64,000 nt of DNA from Eucommia ulmoides (GCA_016647705.1 CM028335.1:7660818-7724817), one strand, 5' to 3'. Shown: positions 23,276 to 35,875, counted from the first letter of the stretch. Program-made: numbers and translations. Notes: generated by a model not told the origin, from the letters alone.

Positions 23276-24129
23276 TTTATATTTTTGGGGATTTTAAATG
23301 TGAAATTGTAATACAAGAAAAATAACAAAAGAGTATGATAGGATGATTTTTTTAATGATTCAAACATATATTTAGATTTGGTATAAACATAACTTCAAAA
23401 CAATATTCATTTGTATATATTTTGTTTTATAATTTAATATTTGTTGAATTTAACACGATGATTAATTTCGTGTTGAATTCAGCAACATGTGTCACTATTC
23501 CATCTATTTTTTTCATTTAATTACATTCAATATTTTTTAACAATAAAAACACAATAGATTCATAAAATTTTGTAAAACAACCATGTTGAATTCAACAAAA
23601 ATGTGAAAACAATAAAAATTCATAAGTAACATGCTAAATTCAGCACAAATATAAAAACGGATGAAAAAATTGTGAATGTGATATTTTTTGAAAATATTAT
23701 TAAGACGAATCTGAATATAAATTAAAACATGTAAAAAATGTAAAAAATGTGCAAAACAAAACTAATTTCGAGTTTTATAACATGATTTTGATTGAATTTT
23801 AATTTAGTAACCACACCCTATTTCTTAGGAAATTATAAATCTAGTAAGTGATAATTTATGTATTCAGAAATTTGATAATTGTTATAAGAATAAATTTAGC
23901 CAAATCTTCATAAATAATTGAAATGCAACCCAACAAACACTAGTTTATTTAGTAATTTTAGCTTTATAACGGACCGGGTGAATGTCCCTTAAACAAAATA
24001 CTATATTTGAATCAATTCAAGAAAAAAAGCTAATGTTTTAAATTGAATGAAAAGATACTAATATGGGTGCAAAAATTGATCATATGACTAATGACAGGAT
24101 TAAAACATCGACGGTGTAAGAACAATCGG
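23276..24129. other. AT-rich intergenic DNA
   Basis: No gene recognised. The words TTGAATTCAACA/CAACATG recur loosely. Confidence 0.45.
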
Positions 24130-24440
24130 AGGATGTCCGAGAGTATCATCATGACCATGAAGAATCACGAACAGGCGGGCAGGGAGAAGTAATCACTGTG
24201 TAGCTCTGCCACACATGCACACGCATCATCATCATCACCATCTAAAAAGATCGACGGCTTAGAAACGTCAGTCCAAAAGTAAAAAGGGCGAAAAGGTAGG
24301 TCCCACACGCACGCACCCGCTAGTTCTGTGGCGGATGCGACAGGAGGGGGTATCACGGACGGCAATCCTATCGAATAAGGACACAAATAAGCCCCTCGGG
24401 AACCGTGTAATTACACTCCTGACACTGACCCCTCTCTATC
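24130..24440. other. GC-richer island, unclassified
   Basis: A compact block of balanced base composition in AT-rich DNA, about 3 kb upstream of the IDD gene. It holds CATCATCATCATCACC, CACACGCACGCACCCGC and a CT-rich end (24428-24445). A 73-aa minus-strand open frame (24165-24386) resembles no family I know. It could be a distal regulatory region, a lost exon or an element remnant; the sequence alone does not decide. Confidence 0.3.
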
Positions 24441-24795
24441 TCTCTGCATGCATGTTCATCTGATTTTCAATTTTGGGGGGTCTCACTTTAATTATGTTGT
24501 AATCATTTCATACTTTATTAACCCTCCTGTAAAAGGCAACTTGCTTTTTCCCTTCACCTTTTTATACGGAGTTTCTATATTACATTTCCCAATTAATTTC
24601 ATAATAACTGAGTTTTTTATTTTTTATTTTTTTAAAAAAATTATGAAATATTGTTATTTTGCGTTACGATCGGATTTTGATTTCAACGTGAAGTAATTTT
24701 ACCATTATCATACGTTAAAAATTAAAATAGTTGTATGAAAATCGAAGATCCATAGCGTATGGAATCTCGTATTAAATGAAAATCATAATAATTTA

Positions 24796-25080
24796 TTGGA
24801 TTTGTCTCATATCGGATGTTGAAAGAGTTGATAATCAGCTTATAAGTTAGTATCAGAATCTAAGTTACAACAACTTACCTAAAAATCATAAAAAAAGAGA
24901 TTGAGATGAAGAGTTAATCGACGAAAGAGCAGATATATAAATGAGAGGTTATTGGGTTTCTCTCACGTCGGATGTCGAAGTTGGAGTTGATAGTCAAATT
25001 ATAAGTATGAGGAATATTCTCATCTTATAAGTTAGGTTTTGGGGTTGAAGTAGCCCTAAGACCACCCTATATAATTTTAG
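24796..25080 (+). mobile_element. TRIM-like element of a second family
   Basis: Two related direct repeats, about 24796-24846 (ATTGGATTTGTCTCATATCG) and 24950-25080 (TATTGGGTTTCTCTCACGTC), both continue with GGATGT.GAA and GTTGATA.TCA..TTATAAG. After the first comes TAGTATCAGAATC (24848-24860), similar to the tRNA-Met PBS. This fits a TRIM with a shortened first LTR. Boundaries are approximate. Confidence 0.5.
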
Positions 25081-25199
25081 GGACAATCGATGGGAGATTC
25101 TCCATTTAAGCTTTAATTAGTCAAAAGTCTTACATGTAGTAATTTTTTTTTTATTTAGTCTCATTTGTTTTAAAAAAGAGGAAACATTGCTCACATGAT

Positions 25200-25620
25200 A
25201 GCCTCATATGATAACCACGCGCCAGTTACATGTAACTACTTTGTGTGTAATATTATTATATTAGTTACAGATAACTAATTTTTTATTTTTTTCAGTTACA
25301 TGTTTCAATAATATGTAACATTTTAGTTACATGCTTTCGATATGTAATTAAAAAATTTGATATGTTTCAGTTACATATTTAAATAATATGTAACTTTTTA
25401 GTTACATGTTTCTAATATGTAGCTAAAAAGTTTGATATTTTTTCAGTTACGTCACAAAATATTATATATATATATATATATATATAATTGTAACATGTAA
25501 CTAATATTATATAAGTACATGTAACTAAAAATAGCTAAATTTGTGTGAAAAATAACAATTATGGAATTACAACTAACATTAGTTACATATAATAGAATTC
25601 ACTATAAAAATCGAATGCAC
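25200..25620 (+). repeat. Dispersed GTTACATGTAAC-rich repeat, copy 1
   Basis: Dense in GTTACATGTAAC-type palindromes and TAACTAATATTATA words, with a (TA)n core at 25463-25486. Related copies are at 33120-33380 and, inverted, 46325-46640. It could be a MITE family rich in internal palindromes. Confidence 0.6.
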
Positions 25621-25799
25621 TCACTAAAAATCTCCCTGCAATATCCCTACAATTCTTACAATGCGGAACTAAAACATAAGTGAAATCTAACTTAAAGGAT
25701 TAAATCAAAACTTAATAACAAAAAAGGACTTTTCACCTATTAGACTTAAAAAAAGGACTTTTCATTCATTTTTCCATAATTTTATTACTGTGCTAATTG

Positions 25800-26310
25800 A
25801 TCCCTCTAGATTAACATTAATCCCCATGGTGAATTTGCAAGAGCTTAAACTTACAATATTAAGGATCTGTTTGTTTAGTTGGAAAAAATTAATGATGAAT
25901 CGAAAAAAGAAAAATATACTTGTTTCATATGGAGATTTTTTATTTTTTATTTTTTAATTAAATATGGAAACATCATTCAATTCCTCTTATCACATCTAAA
26001 TCTAAAAAAGCACTCTATATGGGACCTTTTACAAAATTATCCAATGATTTATTAAAAACGAATACTAGATTATTATAGATACTGTTTGGTAATATTAAGT
26101 ATTTTTTTTAAAAAAAAAAATTACTTTAACAAAAAAAAAATATATTTACTTAAAAATAAAAACAAAAATTTAAAAACCTATTTTACAGTGTGGTGATCAT
26201 ATCTTAGTATTATTCGTATAAATATTTTTTTAACAAAAAAATAAATAATTGAAAAAATATGGATGGGGAGGTTCTAATATATCGATATCTATTAATCTCT
26301 TATATGTAAA

Positions 26311-26342
<32 letters not shown>

Positions 26343-26700
26343 AAGAAACTATTTCTCCTTTTTGTTAAAATTCCTAAAATCATTATTTTTTAGTTTGAAA
26401 AATATTTAAGTAGAAAACAAATTTATTTTTTTTAAAATTTAAAATCAGAAAAACAAAAAAAAAATTACTTTTTCTTTTTGAAAAAAGCCCTTAAATCATG
26501 ATTTTTTTTAGTTTGAAAAATATTTAAGTAGAAAACAAATTTACTTTTTAAAAAATAAAAAAAAAAAAAATCCATTAAAATAAAAATTATTTAAAACAAT
26601 ATTATCAATCAGTGCCATGGTACTTACAAGTCTCCATGTCATCCTTCTAAATTAAAAAAGAAAAATCCCCCAAATTTTTACACCATATCATTTCTCAATA
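25800..26700. other. AT-rich DNA with poly(A) tracts
   Basis: Long A runs at 26307-26344 and 26557-26570, and a near-repeat of TTTAGTTTGAAAAATATTTAAG at about 26389 and 26509. No gene. Confidence 0.55.
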
Positions 26701-26709
26701 TATAAATAG

Positions 26710-26766
26710 TAGTCTCTCTCTCCCCCCCTCTCTCTCTCTCTCTCTCTCTCCCCCCCCCCCCCCCCC
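26710..26766. repeat. (CT)n followed by C(17) upstream of the IDD gene
   Basis: A pyrimidine tract of CT units ends in seventeen C (26750-26766), about 0.7 kb before the IDD start codon. CT/GA tracts are common in plant promoters and leaders; the C run could form an i-motif. Confidence 0.9.
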
Positions 26767-26927
26767 TCCTTTTTTTTTTCCCTTTTTAAATTTAATTGTT
26801 CTTGATAATAGGAGTTTGAGCTCGAAAAGCTACAAATGACACACAACTCTACACATTCTGGTTACAAGCAGCATAAAGCCAATTCATATACATATTTATA
26901 TACGTATTGGAATATTATATATATACA

Positions 26928-27090
26928 TAGAGAGAGAGAAAGAGAGAGAAGGGATGGCCCACCAGCTAAATTTAGGGCTGACCGACTTTGAAAATAAGCT
27001 AGCTAGGTTACGAGATAAACAATAAGGTAGGAGGACTCGGAAGAGTAACCCTGTAATAGAGAGAGAAAGAGGAGAGAGAGAGTGGTGGTT
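26928..27090. promoter_or_regulatory. GA-rich tracts in the IDD promoter/leader region
   Basis: (GA)n clusters at 26928-26950 and 27058-27085 lie 400-550 bp before the start codon. GAGA-type tracts are bound by BBR/BPC proteins in plants; that this happens here is inference. No certain TATA box was seen; the transcription start is undetermined. Confidence 0.35.
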
Positions 27091-27477
27091 GGGAATGGGA
27101 TAGAAAAAGAGATGAAATATTCTCCTCCAATCTTATAAATCTTTATTTTTTAATATTTTTTTTTTCTTGGTGGTGTTTTTCTTTTTCTGCTTGAAAATAA
27201 AAACAAAGGTCTCACTAACAGATCTCTGTAAGAAGAGTCCGAAGTCATAGGATTTCAAAGCTCTTTGTTTTGCTGTGTTTCTTTCCTTCCTCTTTCCCTT
27301 GTTAAATTCTTTTGGCGCAATCTGCTAAAAGGGTCTGATCTGAGAATAATACCAAAATCATTTATCCTTTTGTGTTTGGAGAAATTCCCCCCCAAAAAAA
27401 CATTCATTTTTTTTTTCTTTTTAAGGTTTTTTGTTTTCTAGCACTGTTTTTGTGGGTTTGAATTTAGATTTCTAAAT

Positions 27478-29471
27478 ATGATGTCTGGTAATATGTTCTC
27501 TATCCCATCTTCAATCCAAGGGTTTTCTCAAGAACCAGAGCCAAACCCTAGTTCTACTCCAAAACCTAATTCGAACCAGCCAGCTAAGAGGAGGAGAAAC
27601 CTCCCCGGAACACCAGGTAATTATCCTTTCTCTCTCTCTCACATCGACGACTTAAAAAACCCATTTATTAAAGATTCTTAACTAAAGTTCGTAGACTCCA
27701 TGCCGATCAGATTTAGGCGTTCTTTTCTTGTTTAATATGAATTATGAGTGCTACTTTTGACTACCCTAAAATGCTTCTTTTTTTTTTTTTGGGAAACAGA
27801 TCCAGATGCCGAAGTCATCGCACTTTCACCTAAATCACTTATGGCCACGAATCGATTCGTGTGCGAAATCTGCAACAAGGGTTTCCAGAGGGACCAAAAT
27901 CTGCAGCTCCACCGGAGGGGACACAACCTCCCATGGAAGCTGAAGCAGAGGAATACTAAAGAGCCGATCCGAAAGAAGGTGTACATATGCCCCGAGAAGA
28001 GCTGCGTCCACCACGACCCCGTCCGGGCGTTGGGCGATCTCACCGGTATCAAGAAACACTTCAGCCGGAAGCACGGCGAGAAGAAGTGGAAGTGCGAGAA
28101 GTGCTCCAAGAAGTACGCGGTTCAGTCCGACTGGAAGGCTCATTCCAAGACCTGCGGCACTAGAGAGTACAAGTGCGACTGTGGAACTCTCTTCTCCAGG
28201 TAATTACACTTTTCACTCCTCTCCCCCCCCGATTGCATTCTTATACGTTTCTTGCTCCTTCAACTGTCGATTTCTCTCGATAATGGTGTTTACACAGTCA
28301 AGTATACTTATAGTTTAAACTAGAAGATCGAATCATTTCGATTTAGGAGTTTAAAGATATCGTGTAGATTAGGATAATTATGGGGGGTCGGAAGTGTAAT
28401 TTAATCCAAGAGTGTTTATCCTTCAAAAATAAATGCTCCGGCATTGGAGCTTTTAACGGGTTTGGGTTTAAATTTAATGTGAAGCAAATGATTGGGAAAT
28501 AAATGCAATATATCAGAAGTTAATGAGACTTCTATTGATTGATTTTTAACAGGAAAGACAGTTTCATCACGCATAGAGCTTTCTGTGATGCCTTAGCTGA
28601 GGACAGCGCTAGAATCACTTCTGTGGCACCACCCAACAATTTGAATTTCAGAAACGATTCTCTAAACGGTAGTCTGATGAATCCCCAACAAAATTTGGGA
28701 CATGGGTTTTCCGGTGCCGGAATGACCCAGTTTGCCGGTGGTTTCCGATCGGATTTTGGCGGTGGGATGGCTTCCGGGAACCCTCTCGCCGGAGATCAGC
28801 AGAAGCCCAGACTGTCGCTCTGGTTGGATCAGTCAAATCCTCAGCTTAATCCGATTGATATCTCTCCGAGTTCAAATCTTTACGTTTCTTCAGCTTCATC
28901 GTGTTTAAATGATATGGTGAATATGGGTGCTAGTAGTGTGTTCGGGTCGTCTTCCATGGGTAATCAGAACAACCAACCGAGGCCGCAGGCACCGGCGCCA
29001 ACGGCTCCGATGTCAGCCACCGCCCTTCTGCAGAAGGCTGCACAGATGGGTTCCACCAGAAGCAACCCATCGTTTTCCGGTAATAGCCTTGGAGTGATGA
29101 CCTCTCCTTCTACGTCCAATCCACCTCCTCTCCATCCTCTGTCTCAGAACAGAAACGAGCTGAACCGGGTTTTCCGGGAGCAACCCGAGAATTTAAATGC
29201 TCCGGCGACTTTTTCCGGCGGGAACGCAATAATGAGTAATCCTAGTTTTGGCTCATCCAACGGTCTAGATCAATCCGGGATGCATATCGGTGTTACCCAG
29301 AGTGAATCCGGTCCGTTTAAGTTGAATCCAGCTGGTTTGAATGGCATTGACCATGATTTTACTAGGGATTTTCTCGGCATAGGTGGCGGCGGCGGCCGTC
29401 AATTCTTGCCGCAAGATCTAGCAAAGTTTGCAAATTCAATGGGCTTGAGCCATTTCACTAGCAACCATTGA
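27478..29471 (+). CDS. INDETERMINATE-domain (IDD/BIRD) C2H2 zinc-finger transcription factor
   Basis: Three exons, 27478-27616, 27800-28199 and 28553-29471, with GT-AG introns of 183 and 353 bp. They join in frame to 1458 nt, or 485 aa. A basic nuclear signal (KRRRN, 37-41) precedes the ID domain. ZF1 is C68/C71/H84/H88, ZF2 C110/C115/H133/H138, ZF3 C145/C148/H161/C165 and ZF4 C172/C174/H187/C191. The first two are C2H2 and the last two C2HC, exactly the IDD pattern. Ser/Pro/Asn/Gly-rich C-terminal motifs follow: LSLWLD (267-272), [14 protein letters not shown] (333-346) and TRDFLG (450-455), the last two typical of the IDD4/5/7/10-like branch. IDD proteins bind AGACAA-like DNA in the nucleus and act with DELLA and SHORT-ROOT/SCARECROW GRAS proteins in development and gibberellin output. 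An in-frame ATG pair (27478, 27481) starts it; I took the first. The reading frame is intact and all key residues are present. The exact orthologue (JACKDAW, RAVEN and so on) is not settled here. Confidence 0.95.
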
Positions 29472-29760
29472 ACAATGTGTTACATAAGAAGTTTGAGGGG
29501 TCAAAAATATTGTTGTCAAATTTTTAACGTTCATATTCATAATGAACATCAAAATCGGACGAGTTTTTACCCTTCCTTCTAGTGTCAGAATTTTTCAGTT
29601 GTCACATCTGTTTGTATAAAATTAGAATGCTTAATTTGTCATTCTTGTTCTTCTTTTGAGAAAACATGTATACCTTCACTTTTAATTTTTTTTTTCATGG
29701 TTCATCAATATATTCTTTTGTAGTGATATAGAGTGATTATTTCATTTTTTTTTTTAAAGT
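29472..29760 (+). other. Probable 3' UTR of the IDD gene
   Basis: T-rich, stop-dense sequence right after the TGA. No canonical AATAAA is obvious, so the poly(A) site is not placed. Confidence 0.4.
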
Positions 29761-32700
29761 CTATTAGGGAGTCGTTAACTTTTTGTCTTTTTTGTCTATG
29801 GTTTCAGTCCGGGTCATTGTAGTGCATGAAGTCATTGGATCGTTTTCCGCGTATGAGAAGCTCGATTGATAGGGAGAGGGAGGTTGGATCGATTGAAAAG
29901 AAGAGGAGCATAATTCATATCAAAAAGCACGTAGGAAGGAAACCTAAACGCTCAGCTTTAGTGCAAAATCTTCGCCTCACCATTGAAGGTAACTTTTATT
30001 TTTATTTTATGAAAACATTACGAGTGTATAAAATATTATGTAAACATTAACGGATCCAATTTTTAAAATTCATCGAGGGTCACTAATTTATCTGGCTGAC
30101 CTTATAGATTAAGAAAGATTAATTTGTAAATTCTTCATAAATATATGAAAAATATGGTGTACAATATTACAAACATATGAAAGTTAAGTGAAGGTGGTCA
30201 TCACATCAGACCTCACCTCACTCTATATCAATGTTTTTAGGGTTGATTCAATATTACTGAATAATGAAAACGATTTGAAATTATTATTTTTTTACATGAA
30301 ACGATTTTATTTTGGTACAAATGATGGAGAAAGATAATTTTGAACACTAAACTTTTCACTAGAGAAATACATTAAATAACCGTTATTTTACAAATCTTGG
30401 TTAAATAAAATACCAAACCAATACTAAAAATTAAAAAAATTCTAATTAAAATAAAATTCTTGATCATCATTCTTCATTTTTGTGACCAATTTTTCTTTCT
30501 CCACCCACCCACCCACCCACCCACAAATAGCAAGGTAATCTTGAGGTCAAAACGGTAAAATGACTATGTTAGAGACATGCGGGTCCCTGTCTGAAATGGA
30601 CTGAACAAGTGGTGTGGTGGTGACTCGGACTCAAAGCATATGTTGGCTTCCATTGTCGCTCTTCTCTCTCTCTCAACCTTTTACTTGTCTGTAAAAGGAA
30701 AAGAATGCACGGAAAACAACGAGAGCCGTTGACCGTCCGTCAATAAAATCCGGCATCATCGTCAACGTTGGTGGGTTTAAGACTTGCTTTTTCTTGTAAG
30801 TGGGTTTAAGACTGGATCTGATTTAATTTGTCAAGCTTTAGCGCGGCCATAGATAGATAGATATAACAACTCTACATATCCAAGGTTCTTCTATTATTAA
30901 ATGGCTGATCACATGGGGTCGCCGTTTATCTCAAAACTGTGTATAGGGAGCTTGAGGGGATGGAGATCCACTAAGGCAACCGTTTTGAATTTTTGTACAG
31001 CAGGAGAAAAAAATTATTAATTTATTTTTCTATTGTAGTTAATTATAATTAATAAAGTAGCTGTTAATCTTCTTTCGTCAAGTACCGGTTAAAGTAAACG
31101 TTGTTGTTTGTTATTCTAAATCTATATAATGAGTCTTTTTTTTTTTTTTTTTTTTTTTTATTATTATTTTTAATAGAAAAACATCATTGATTAATTGATT
31201 ATTGTTTTTTTTTAATTATTATTATTATTTTCATTTGGCCTCCTTTATCATGAGGTTTGTCAAATTGCATATTTATTCCTCAAGTTTGAATTGTGTTTAA
31301 TAAATGGGCCTTTCTAATGGAGATATTTTTGTCGTTTCATCGTTTCATTAAATCTAAGACGCGTTCTCTTAATCTTTTCCTATCAATGATTCATTTGAAA
31401 AATGAGAGAGAATGTTGAATCATCATTAGAAAAAAATATCTTAAGTTTATCGGAGTGATGAAATTGTGGAAATATCCTCATTAAAAGGTCACGTGTTGAG
31501 CAAAATCATTTTTTCACAAAAAAAAAAAGAAGAAAAATCATTAATAGCGTTTTCAATTTTATAGGATTGAAATAAATGTAGAACTTGATGGATCAAATGC
31601 ACAATCTAATAATAAAACTCACCCTCCATATAAAAACCCACCCCATATTTATTTTAGGCACCAAAATTATTAAAAAAAAAAATTATCAGTTTAAAATTGG
31701 GTTTTCCAAAATTTGTTTTAAAAATAATTTTGAATTCCTATTGATTTTTTTCCATTTTTTTTTTTAAATTTTATGCAATAATGAAATTTACATGAAAAAA
31801 TATATGTAGACAGGGTGAACTTTTAAATAATAATAAATTAAGAAGCTTAAAATAGATTTAAAGTAAAATTTGACTTATTTACACCTTTTATACTTTTCAA
31901 AAGAAAATAATATTTTTTTTTTGGCTTTTTCCTAAGTACGAGCTGATAATTAATGCCATTTTTTAAATAAAAACTTAAAATAAATAAATAAATAACCACC
32001 TTGGAATTGAAGCAGAATGTTATGCGTTCCAACAAGAATTAGTTCTCGAAAATTGTATGGTCGATATGCTTATCTTTTATTATTATTTTTTTTTAAAAAT
32101 TATGATTTATTATTAATCTATTATTTCCTTCGGCCAAATTTCAGGAAAAAAGATAACAATTAATACATGTGTGTATGTGTTTTTTAAGGTGATTAGGGTG
32201 AAAAAATAATAATAATTAAATGATCCAGTCCATTACATTATTAGTTGATATAAGTGGATTTAGAAAATTGATTGAGCTGGGTTATTTTTCTTTTGGCAAA
32301 TTTATTAGATATTTTTATAATTCAGGAAAATTTATATAATTTTTTAAAAAATATACGGATAAAATTAAAAAAAGTTCAGGGAAGGACTTGAGTCCTCTCG
32401 TCACTAAAAAAATAATTATATTAATCTCTTAAATTAAATACTTAAATATTTATATTTTTTAAAATCTTTTAATCTTGATAAGCAGATGTTTTGTTTTTTA
32501 AATAGAATAATAGCAATTTTTTTATTTTTTTGCCATTTAAGTGGGACTATTTTAAAATATTATTAAATTCAAATTAATTATGGAAAAATAAATGAATATA
32601 ATTTGTGTATCTGCGGGGACTTAGGATACTCTTAGCATCCCCAAAGAATCATCTCTTTTGATGAAAAAGTTTTGACTTTACGATGCACTTTTGCTAGGGT

Positions 32701-33115
32701 TTCGGGAGATATTTTAAATAATTTTTAAAAAAGGTAAATAATAATATTAAAAAAAAAAACTTTGGGGCAATCTTCTCCGGTTCTCCCTAGGCAAGAATAA
32801 AGAGAAAGAGTATTTTTTTTAGAGCTCAAAAGAGATGAAACTTTATGTGTATTTTTTAAATTTATAAAAGAATTGAAATTTGTGTTGGTTGGTTCGAATA
32901 AACGAACACAAGATCTTCCACTCATAATACCATTTTTATATACTTTTCTACTTCACAAATTGATTTCGATTTCCTTTTTTTTTTTTTTTTTTTTCGTTCT
33001 GTTTTGGTTATTTCTGTAACAAATCTTTTATTTTATTTTTAATTTTTTTTTTCAAAAAATTCCATAACTAATTGCAACTTGTGTTTTAATTTCGTGCATT
33101 AAAAAAAATGGAAGA
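29760..33115. other. Gene-free AT-rich DNA
   Basis: Contains a 74-aa open frame (29826-30050, basic, no recognised domain), a (CCCA)n tract at 30501-30524, a T run at 31136-31159 and ATT-rich stretches. Nothing supports a gene. Confidence 0.5.
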
Positions 33116-33119
33116 CTGA

Positions 33120-33380
33120 AGACACGCATTACACTCTCGCAATTACATATAACTAATTTATGTGTAAAATATTTGTTAGATATAACAGATATTACACAAA
33201 TATATGTAACTAATATTATACAATTACATGTAACTGATATTATACAGGCATGAGTATATACAGAACTAATATGTAAGCAAATACCAATTTAAGAGATTAA
33301 ATCAAAACTTATATTTTAAATGAGACTAATAACATATTACATTCACTATTTGGGACTAATTACCAATTATCCTTCTTCTT
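33120..33380 (+). repeat. Dispersed GTTACATGTAAC-rich repeat, copy 2
   Basis: Shares ATTACATGTAACT and TAATATTATAC with 25200-25620, and AAATGAGACTAATAAC..ATTAC and GGGACTAATTACCAATTATCC in reverse complement with 46325-46430. Confidence 0.6.
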
Positions 33381-33536
33381 CTTTTTTTCCAAGAAATATA
33401 TGTAGATTGTAAGTATCTTTTTAGGGTCTTATTATTTTTTTTTAAATTTTTTTTTATGGATAGAGTGTTTTTTTTTTCCCTGAAGTGTGGAGGACATTTT
33501 TATATAATAGCTAATTAAATTATAAAAAGAACTTAT

Positions 33537-33713
33537 CCAAGAGGTGTTAGTCACGTTGGTAAAGAGAGATGTCCCATTTCTTTGTTAATCAGGATTCAAT
33601 TTTTCTGAACAAATACTGTGGAAATTAAAACTTGAATTTAATCTTAAATGTACCAGGCTGAAATGCGGGAGTATGCTCTTAAAATCTTTCAGAGAGGTGA
33701 TTAGTCGAGGTGC
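33537..33713 (+). mobile_element. SINE copy 3, left part (split by the Copia element)
   Basis: It starts CCAAGAGGTGTTAGTCACGT, the same 5' end as the SINE at 2537-2763 in opposite orientation, and breaks at GATTAGTCGAGGTGC. The SINE resumes at 46262 with GGTGC then TAGTAAACTGTCC.AGACACACC and an A-rich tail ending near 46328. GGTGC is the Copia target duplication. The intact relatives show the same sequence uninterrupted, so the Copia insertion is younger than the SINE. Confidence 0.85.
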
Positions 33714-34195
33714 TATAAGATTAATTTTATTTTGTAAAAATCATCACACAAATAGGAACATTTATATTGAATCATCAAGAATTAAAATATTGAATTTGGG
33801 AAGTGTACCTGAATCTATAACAAGAAGATTGAAATATCTGAGTCTGAGGTTTTATGATCTTTCAGATCTACACTTTTATTTGCTGTCTTAATTTCTCTCT
33901 GACAATGGGAATTAGAAGAATAGAAAACTTTTGTGCGATTTGGGAACCATGACCGCTATCAATAAACAATCGTGTTTATTTATAAACAGCCGCATCTGTT
34001 CGTATTTTCTATTTTAGCCCATCATAAAAATAGAAAATTATGCTTATCTCTACACATTAAAACCCACACATAATAATACATTAATTAAGGTTCCAAAACC
34101 TAAATTAATCACTTTAATTAGCCTAACTTTATTTGATAGCCTATAATTCACATTTATTTAATATATAAGCCCATATATTTAATTTTACTTTAACA
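33714..34195 (-). repeat. 3' LTR of the Copia element
   Basis: Matches 45781-46261 along its whole length with scattered differences. The outer dinucleotide of the terminus is mutated (TA for TG on +), and it ends TTTAACA at 34195. Confidence 0.92.
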
Positions 34196-34559
34196 ATCTC
34201 CTACTTGGGCTATATATATAATTTTATAAACGTGAATTATACTTTATGAGTTCATGAGTTTTGCTTTCAAAACTTTATGCATCTTACCAATCTTATCCAT
34301 TAACCACACCAATACCAAACCAAAGCGATCGTCGTTACATATTTCGTAACTAGACCTATCAATGATCACATATATCAATACAACTAATGACAAAGATCAA
34401 GTGTGAATGTGTAGCATGGAAATCTCATGCAATGTGATCTTAACATGCATATTTTCAACTAGTCCTTCTTAAATCTTAGTGAGATCAAACCATACAAAAT
34501 CAGAGTGAATAGAAACTAAATACTTTACTTTAGTAAATAACTATACAATAACTATAAAT

Positions 34560-35875
34560 CCATAGCAAATGTATCTATAAAAGCATCTAAAATACAAACT
34601 CCTACTAAACTAACATATCCTGAAAAAAAACCACACTCATATAAGCAATGTGCTCATGAAAGAACTTATGTGGTAATCCTTTAGGTGGCGTTTGGTAATC
34701 GTTTCTGTTTCCATTCCAACAGTGGGATGGGAATGGGATAGGATGGGATGATAATTTTGTTTTCTTCTTGGGAGTAGAATCGCGTTTGGTAACGATAAAT
34801 TTTTTTCGCTTTGGGAAGAGAATTGTGTTTGGTAACGATTTTATCCTAAAATCTCTTTTTTTTTTTTTTTTTTTTAATTTTTCTATTTTGGCCGGACGGT
34901 AGTGGCACCGTCGCCGGCCGGCGTAGGCAGGACGGTGGTGCTCCAGCGCCGGTGACTGCCGGACGGCAATGGCGCCGGCTGGGCGGCAGTGATGGATGGG
35001 TAACAGTGGCCGAAAAGTTTCCCGGCCGGACGGTGACCGACGACGGTTGCCGGAGATGGCCGGCGGCGGACGGTGGCCGGCGGCAGTCGGACGGTGGATG
35101 AACAGTGACCGTGTATTTTGAAAATGGAATGGGAATAATGAGAAACATTTTTTTTTTGTTTCTCATTTCTTAAAAAAAAAGTGGGCACAATTCTCAAATG
35201 GGAATTAAATGGAAACGGAAACAAAAATTACCAAATGCTATTCCCAAACAGAATTCCCAAAAATCTGGGAATGGGATGGGAATTTCTGGAATGGAAACGG
35301 TTACCAAACGGGGCCTTAATCAGCAGATCCGCAATCATGGAGTTTGTCTTAATGTGCTCTATAGATATAAGTCCACTCTGAACTCTTTCTTTGACAATTA
35401 GGAACTTGATGTTTATAAACTTTGACATCATCGAATTCCTATTATTGTTGGAATACAGTACTGCTAAATTATTGTCATAAAATAACTTAAGTGGTCTTTC
35501 AATGCCATCTAGAATACGCAGTCCCATGACAAAATTTTGTAACCATATTCCACGATTAAACGCCTTATAACAAGCTACAAATTTAGCGGCCATGGTAGAA
35601 GAAACTATAATAGACTGTTTAACACTTTTCTAAGATATAGCAACTCCAGCAAGTAAGTAGATATAGTCTGAAGTAAATTTCATGCTATCTCAGCATCCAA
35701 CAAAATCGGAGTCAGAATATCCAATGATCTCTAACTGATCTGACTTTCGATAGGTGAGCATGTAGTATTTTGTTCTTTGTAAGTACCTCATGACTCGCTC
35801 TGCTGCTATCCAGTGATTTATTCCATGATTGCTTAAGTATCTACCCAACATGCCAACAATGTATGCAATATCCAA
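34560..35875 (-). pseudogene. Copia RT C-terminus and RNase H remnants
   Basis: Minus strand. Positions 35690-35875 read a segment with GRYLSN, MRYLQRTKYYMLTY and GYSDSDFVGC, the RT tail and start of RNase H. Positions 35593-35319 read AKFVACYKA, RPLKLFYDNNLAV and IEHIKTNSMIADLL, the RNase H core with the DN pair. The C-terminal end is displaced beyond the Tourist-like MITE (34680-34620). Stops separate the pieces (for example between 35690 and 35593). Confidence 0.85.
34681..35318. mobile_element. Tourist-like MITE, copy 2, inside the Copia RNase H
   Basis: The element is 34684-35315 with ends GGTGGCGTTTGGTAATCG and CGGTTACCAAACGGGGCC and TTA duplications (34681-34683, 35316-35318). It has the same 5' and 3' domains and GC-rich core as 17098-17720. 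It splits the RNase H frame: the minus-strand sequence before (to LLI) and after (GLP) the element is continuous once one TTA is counted. Confidence 0.88.

Noticed and set aside
27732..28143. Long minus-strand frames opposite IDD exon 2
   Set aside because: Antisense shadows of the GC-rich zinc-finger exon.
29826..30050. 74-aa basic open frame downstream of IDD
   Set aside because: No recognised domain or splice context; the composition is not clearly coding. Kept only as a note.
34846..35224. Pro/Arg-rich minus-strand frames of 106-113 aa
   Set aside because: GC-rich core of the Tourist-like MITE; equivalent frames occur in the other copy, but with frameshifts.
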